From assembly GCA_964350605.1 (NCBI GenBank), contig CAYGKP010000025.1, positions 1-18,717 on the forward strand: 18,717 bases of DNA. The letters are read 5' to 3'. The notes beneath the pieces are model-generated. The model did not search any database, was not told the DNA's origin, and worked only from the letters and a program-made list of their open reading frames with translations. This document shows positions 16,969-18,717 of this stretch, piece after piece. Origin of the DNA: CAYGKP01 sp964350605. GTDB lineage: Bacteria > Bacteroidota > Bacteroidia > Cytophagales > JAAEPT01. The translations under genes and the position numbers were made by a program. Position 1 is the stretch's first letter. Every line of letters begins with the position of its first letter.

Positions 16969-16981
16969 CTCACTGAGGTGA

Positions 16982-17081
16982 GGCCCCGCGAGGGGGAGCG
17001 GCTTCGCCGCTCCCCCTCGCGGTTCCAGGCGGCCCTGGCCGCCTGGAACCGCTCCGCGCCCTTCGGGCGCGGAGCGGGGCC
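16982..17081. repeat. 100-base perfect cloverleaf palindrome (four-way junction)
   Basis: Outer stem GGCCCC (16982-16987) pairs with GGGGCC (17076-17081). Inside, with no unpaired base between stems, lie three perfect hairpins: 16988-17020 (15 bp, loop TTC), 17021-17050 (14 bp, loop CT) and 17051-17075 (11 bp, loop TTC). The parts add up to exactly 100 bases and every non-loop base is paired. It lies between the convergent lipoprotein and recO genes. No T-run follows on either strand. It may act as a two-way transcription barrier or be a REP/MITE-like palindromic element; the sequence alone does not decide. Confidence 0.85.
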
Positions 17082-17106
17082 CCTGCACTCGTTCTCTCTG
17101 AATCTT

Positions 17107-17784
17107 CTAGGAGAGCACCGCCCCCAGCACATCCAGCGAACGGATGGGCCCGAACGGTGCGTGGAGACGCAGATATGCCAGCAGCGCATCAAGCAAGGCT
17201 CGCCGCGTGCGGCCTGACATGGCGGGCAAGTCTGAGCCAGCGAGCAAGGCATCGAAAAGCGGTGCGCGGGCCGAATCGGGCGGATAGCCCGAGACGATCA
17301 GTTCGCGCTCCACGCCTTCGCCCGAATCCGGCAACCAGCCCAACCGAACCGATAAGCCAACCACCCAATGCAGGGGCAGGTCGGCGAGCCCGCTTTGGGC
17401 CGCGTCCAACTCGAGGATGCCTTGGCGTACATAGTGGAACAGCTCGGAGTCGGCTTCCTCTTCTCGTAACACACGAATCAGCACCTCGGCCTGGAACAAG
17501 GCCAGTGATGACTTTATTGGGTCGATCGTCAACGTCTTGAGTGGCGCGGACACCCGGAACTCCTCCAGTCTGTGGATGTCGCGGTCCGCACGGTGGTCAT
17601 AGACCATCTCGAGCATTGTCAGCGGTTGCAATAGGCCCTGCTTGGCTTGCTTGGCGCTGCGGCTGTAGATGCCGTAGGCCATCAGTGTCACCCGGCCGTG
17701 CGCTTCGGTCATCGCACGGATGATGGCCGTGGACTCCTTGTGGCGTTGGGTCGAGAGGATGAGGCCTTGACTGGTGGTGAGCAC
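17107..17784 (-). CDS. recO: DNA repair protein RecO
   Basis: RecF-pathway mediator that anneals single strands and helps load RecA on SSB-coated DNA. It has 225 residues. The N-terminal OB fold (1-~80) begins with GTG, read MLTTSQGLILSTQRHKESTA, the usual RecO opening, followed by GRVTLMAYGIYS and the KQGLLQPLTMLEM block. The C-terminal half is helical: SSLALFQAEVLIRVLREEEADSELF and HWVVGLSVRLGWLPD. No cysteines of the zinc-finger type are present. The GTG start is supported by the conserved opening and by a -7 promoter element only four bases upstream, which implies a leaderless or nearly leaderless mRNA. It is divergent from the acidic protein gene and convergent with the lipoprotein gene. 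Confidence 0.92.
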   Translation of the reverse strand: MLTTSQGLILSTQRHKESTAIIRAMTEAHGRVTLMAYGIYSRSAKQAKQGLLQPLTMLEMVYDHRADRDIHRLEEFRVSAPLKTLTIDPIKSSLALFQAEVLIRVLREEEADSELFHYVRQGILELDAAQSGLADLPLHWVVGLSVRLGWLPDSGEGVERELIVSGYPPDSARAPLFDALLAGSDLPAMSGRTRRALLDALLAYLRLHAPFGPIRSLDVLGAVLS

Positions 17785-17788
17785 GACG

Positions 17789-17796
17789 CAAAGTTA
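17789..17796 (-). promoter_or_regulatory. Candidate -7 promoter element of recO
   Basis: Read on the minus strand this is TAACTTTG, an exact TAnnTTTG match. It ends four bases before the recO GTG at 17784, so transcription would begin at or very near the start codon. A -33 TTTG box is not obvious; the expected place is occupied by the inverted repeat at 17803-17821. Confidence 0.45.
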
Positions 17797-17802
17797 TCCA
17801 CC

Positions 17803-17821
17803 AGGGCTGGCCCCCAGCCCT
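17803..17821. promoter_or_regulatory. Perfect inverted repeat in the recO divergent promoter region
   Basis: AGGGCTGG and CCAGCCCT form an 8-bp perfect palindrome around CCC, centred in the 58-base gap between recO and the divergent acidic-protein gene. It lies in the upstream promoter region of both genes, so it could be an operator. It could equally be a small hairpin of no function; there is no second copy in the window. Confidence 0.4.
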
Positions 17822-17842
17822 CGGAGGCCGTAATTTGATGAA

Positions 17843-18717
17843 ATGGAAGCCCTCGACGTTCGCGCAGCCCTCGATCCGTTGGCCCGTCAAGTGGCGCGCA
17901 CCTGGTTGGAGGACCGTTGGGGCGAACGTTCGGCCTTGGGTGGCGAGGAAATCAATCGCCTGTTGCCCGATGAACAAGTGGGCTATCTGCTCCTCAAGCG
18001 GCTTTATTTGGACTGGCGCCGCGAAACCACCCGCCTGCGCAGCCCCTATTTCGACTTCGAGCATCCCGATGTCAAGGCGGCCCTGGGGGAGTTGATGGAG
18101 ACTCTCTCGTTTCACATTTCGCTCAGCCGTGAGACGACCGAAGACCTCGCTACCGCCGCAATCAGCGAAACCGCGCATTTGTTGGCCGATCCCTTCGAGT
18201 ACTTGGAACTGGAATTGGCGGCCCAAGAAACCTGGACCCTCGACGAGTTGAAGACCCTGCGCCGGTTTGTGCGCCGCAACCGCGTGGTGCTCGATCGGTT
18301 GATGGAAGGCCTGGAAGAACGCACAGACCTCGCGACGCTGATCCACCGGCTGCATGCCCTTTCGGAGGATTTTTCAGACCCGCTCGACGAGTTGGAAGGC
18401 TTTGCCGCCGCCGTACAATCGCAGACGCAAGTCGACCTACGCACCGCCTTCGACGAACCGGAGGAGGCAGAAGAGCCAGCACCCGTCATCGCCGAGACTG
18501 AGGAGGAAGCCGAGCCCGAGAAAGAAGCACCCGAAGCGGAATCAGCCGAAACCCAGGATGAGCCCGAAGCAACTGAGGAAGGAGAGGAGGAAGAAGACGC
18601 CCCCGAAGCCCGCCCCGAGATTCGGGAGATTATTGCCGAGCCCTGGGACCTGAGCGAGCCGCCCGCCGATATGGTCGACGAAGCCGACTCCGAAGACACC
18701 CCTGACGAGGACGAAAG
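17843..18717 (+). CDS. Unrecognised protein with acidic low-complexity tail (3' end outside window)
   Basis: The frame starts at ATG 17843 (MEALDVRAALDPLARQVART) and stays open to the right edge, 291 codons. The first ~185 residues look like an alpha-helical globular domain rich in Leu, Glu and Arg (LLLKRLYLDWRRET, LKTLRRFVRRNRVVLDRLME) with no membrane segment or signal peptide, so it is probably cytoplasmic. From about residue 200 it becomes a Glu/Ala/Pro-rich, extremely acidic and likely disordered stretch for at least 85 residues; whatever follows lies outside the window. TAATTTG (17831-17837), a near -7 element, lies 5 bases before the ATG. It is divergent from recO by 58 bases. I do not recognise the family. 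An open frame on the opposite strand (18112-18699, Ser-rich) is the shadow of the acidic repeat. Confidence 0.8.
   Translation, partial: MEALDVRAALDPLARQVARTWLEDRWGERSALGGEEINRLLPDEQVGYLLLKRLYLDWRRETTRLRSPYFDFEHPDVKAALGELMETLSFHISLSRETTEDLATAAISETAHLLADPFEYLELELAAQETWTLDELKTLRRFVRRNRVVLDRLMEGLEERTDLATLIHRLHALSEDFSDPLDELEGFAAAVQSQTQVDLRTAFDEPEEAEEPAPVIAETEEEAEPEKEAPEAESAETQDEPEATEEGEEEEDAPEARPEIREIIAEPWDLSEPPADMVDEADSEDTPDEDE

Noticed and set aside
16982..17081. tRNA gene suggested by the cloverleaf shape
   Set aside because: Arms are far too long, there are no conserved T-loop (TTCRANY) or D-loop bases, and the loops have only two or three bases.
18112..18699. Serine-rich open frame on the minus strand
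   Set aside because: It is the complement of the Glu-rich acidic stretch of the + strand gene; the Ser/Ala/Gly low complexity follows from that.

Overview
The window looks like chromosome of a GC-rich member of the Bacteroidota. The evidence is a large secreted protein ending in a gliding-motility/type IX secretion (T9SS) type B sorting domain, an isoleucyl-tRNA synthetase with the Bacteroidota-style GTPGIHH/KMSKR signatures, a RecO without an obvious zinc-cysteine cluster, and TAnnTTTG-type -7 promoter elements. A relative of Saprospiraceae is my guess from general feel. It is an inference and was not tested. Most genes are housekeeping genes. The unusual material is between the genes and inside ileS.

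Layout. Bases 2-1066 (+) hold the C-terminal part of an unrecognised polytopic membrane protein. It converges with zero spacing on hemH (ferrochelatase, -), which lies just downstream of a CPA1-type Na+/H+ antiporter with a cytoplasmic TrkA-N/RCK domain (2112-3935, -). A divergent 165-bp region separates that pair from glyS (glycyl-tRNA synthetase, +). After glyS comes a ~400-base structured element (copy 1). A terminator-like hairpin follows, then a tight + strand operon: an MMPL/RND-type exporter, ileS and lspA, with spacings of 1 and 14 bases. Right after lspA lies copy 2 of the same structured element. The two copies are direct repeats flanking the operon, about 7.2 kb apart.

Next, a 1098-residue T9SS cargo protein with beta-propeller-like repeats and PKD domains (13255-16551, -) is divergent from a small lipoprotein (16603-16968, +). 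The lipoprotein converges on recO (-). Between those two lies a 100-base element that folds on paper into a perfect four-way cloverleaf with no unpaired junction base. recO is divergent from an unrecognised, very acidic protein that runs off the right edge.

Main discoveries. (1) The two intergenic elements have diverged in sequence but keep the same helices through compensatory changes, which points to a functional structured RNA family that I cannot name. (2) The 100-base perfect cloverleaf at 16982-17081. (3) ileS is a mosaic: two blocks (about 9245-9895 and 10110-10555) use no CGC among 19 arginine codons, while the flanks strongly prefer CGC. The blocks fall in the editing domain and in an apparently oversized insertion before the DLIDVWFDSG motif.

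Functional links. LspA matures lipoproteins such as the one at 16603. GlyS and IleS serve translation, and recO serves recombination repair. No mobile-element gene, CRISPR array, tRNA or rRNA was seen.
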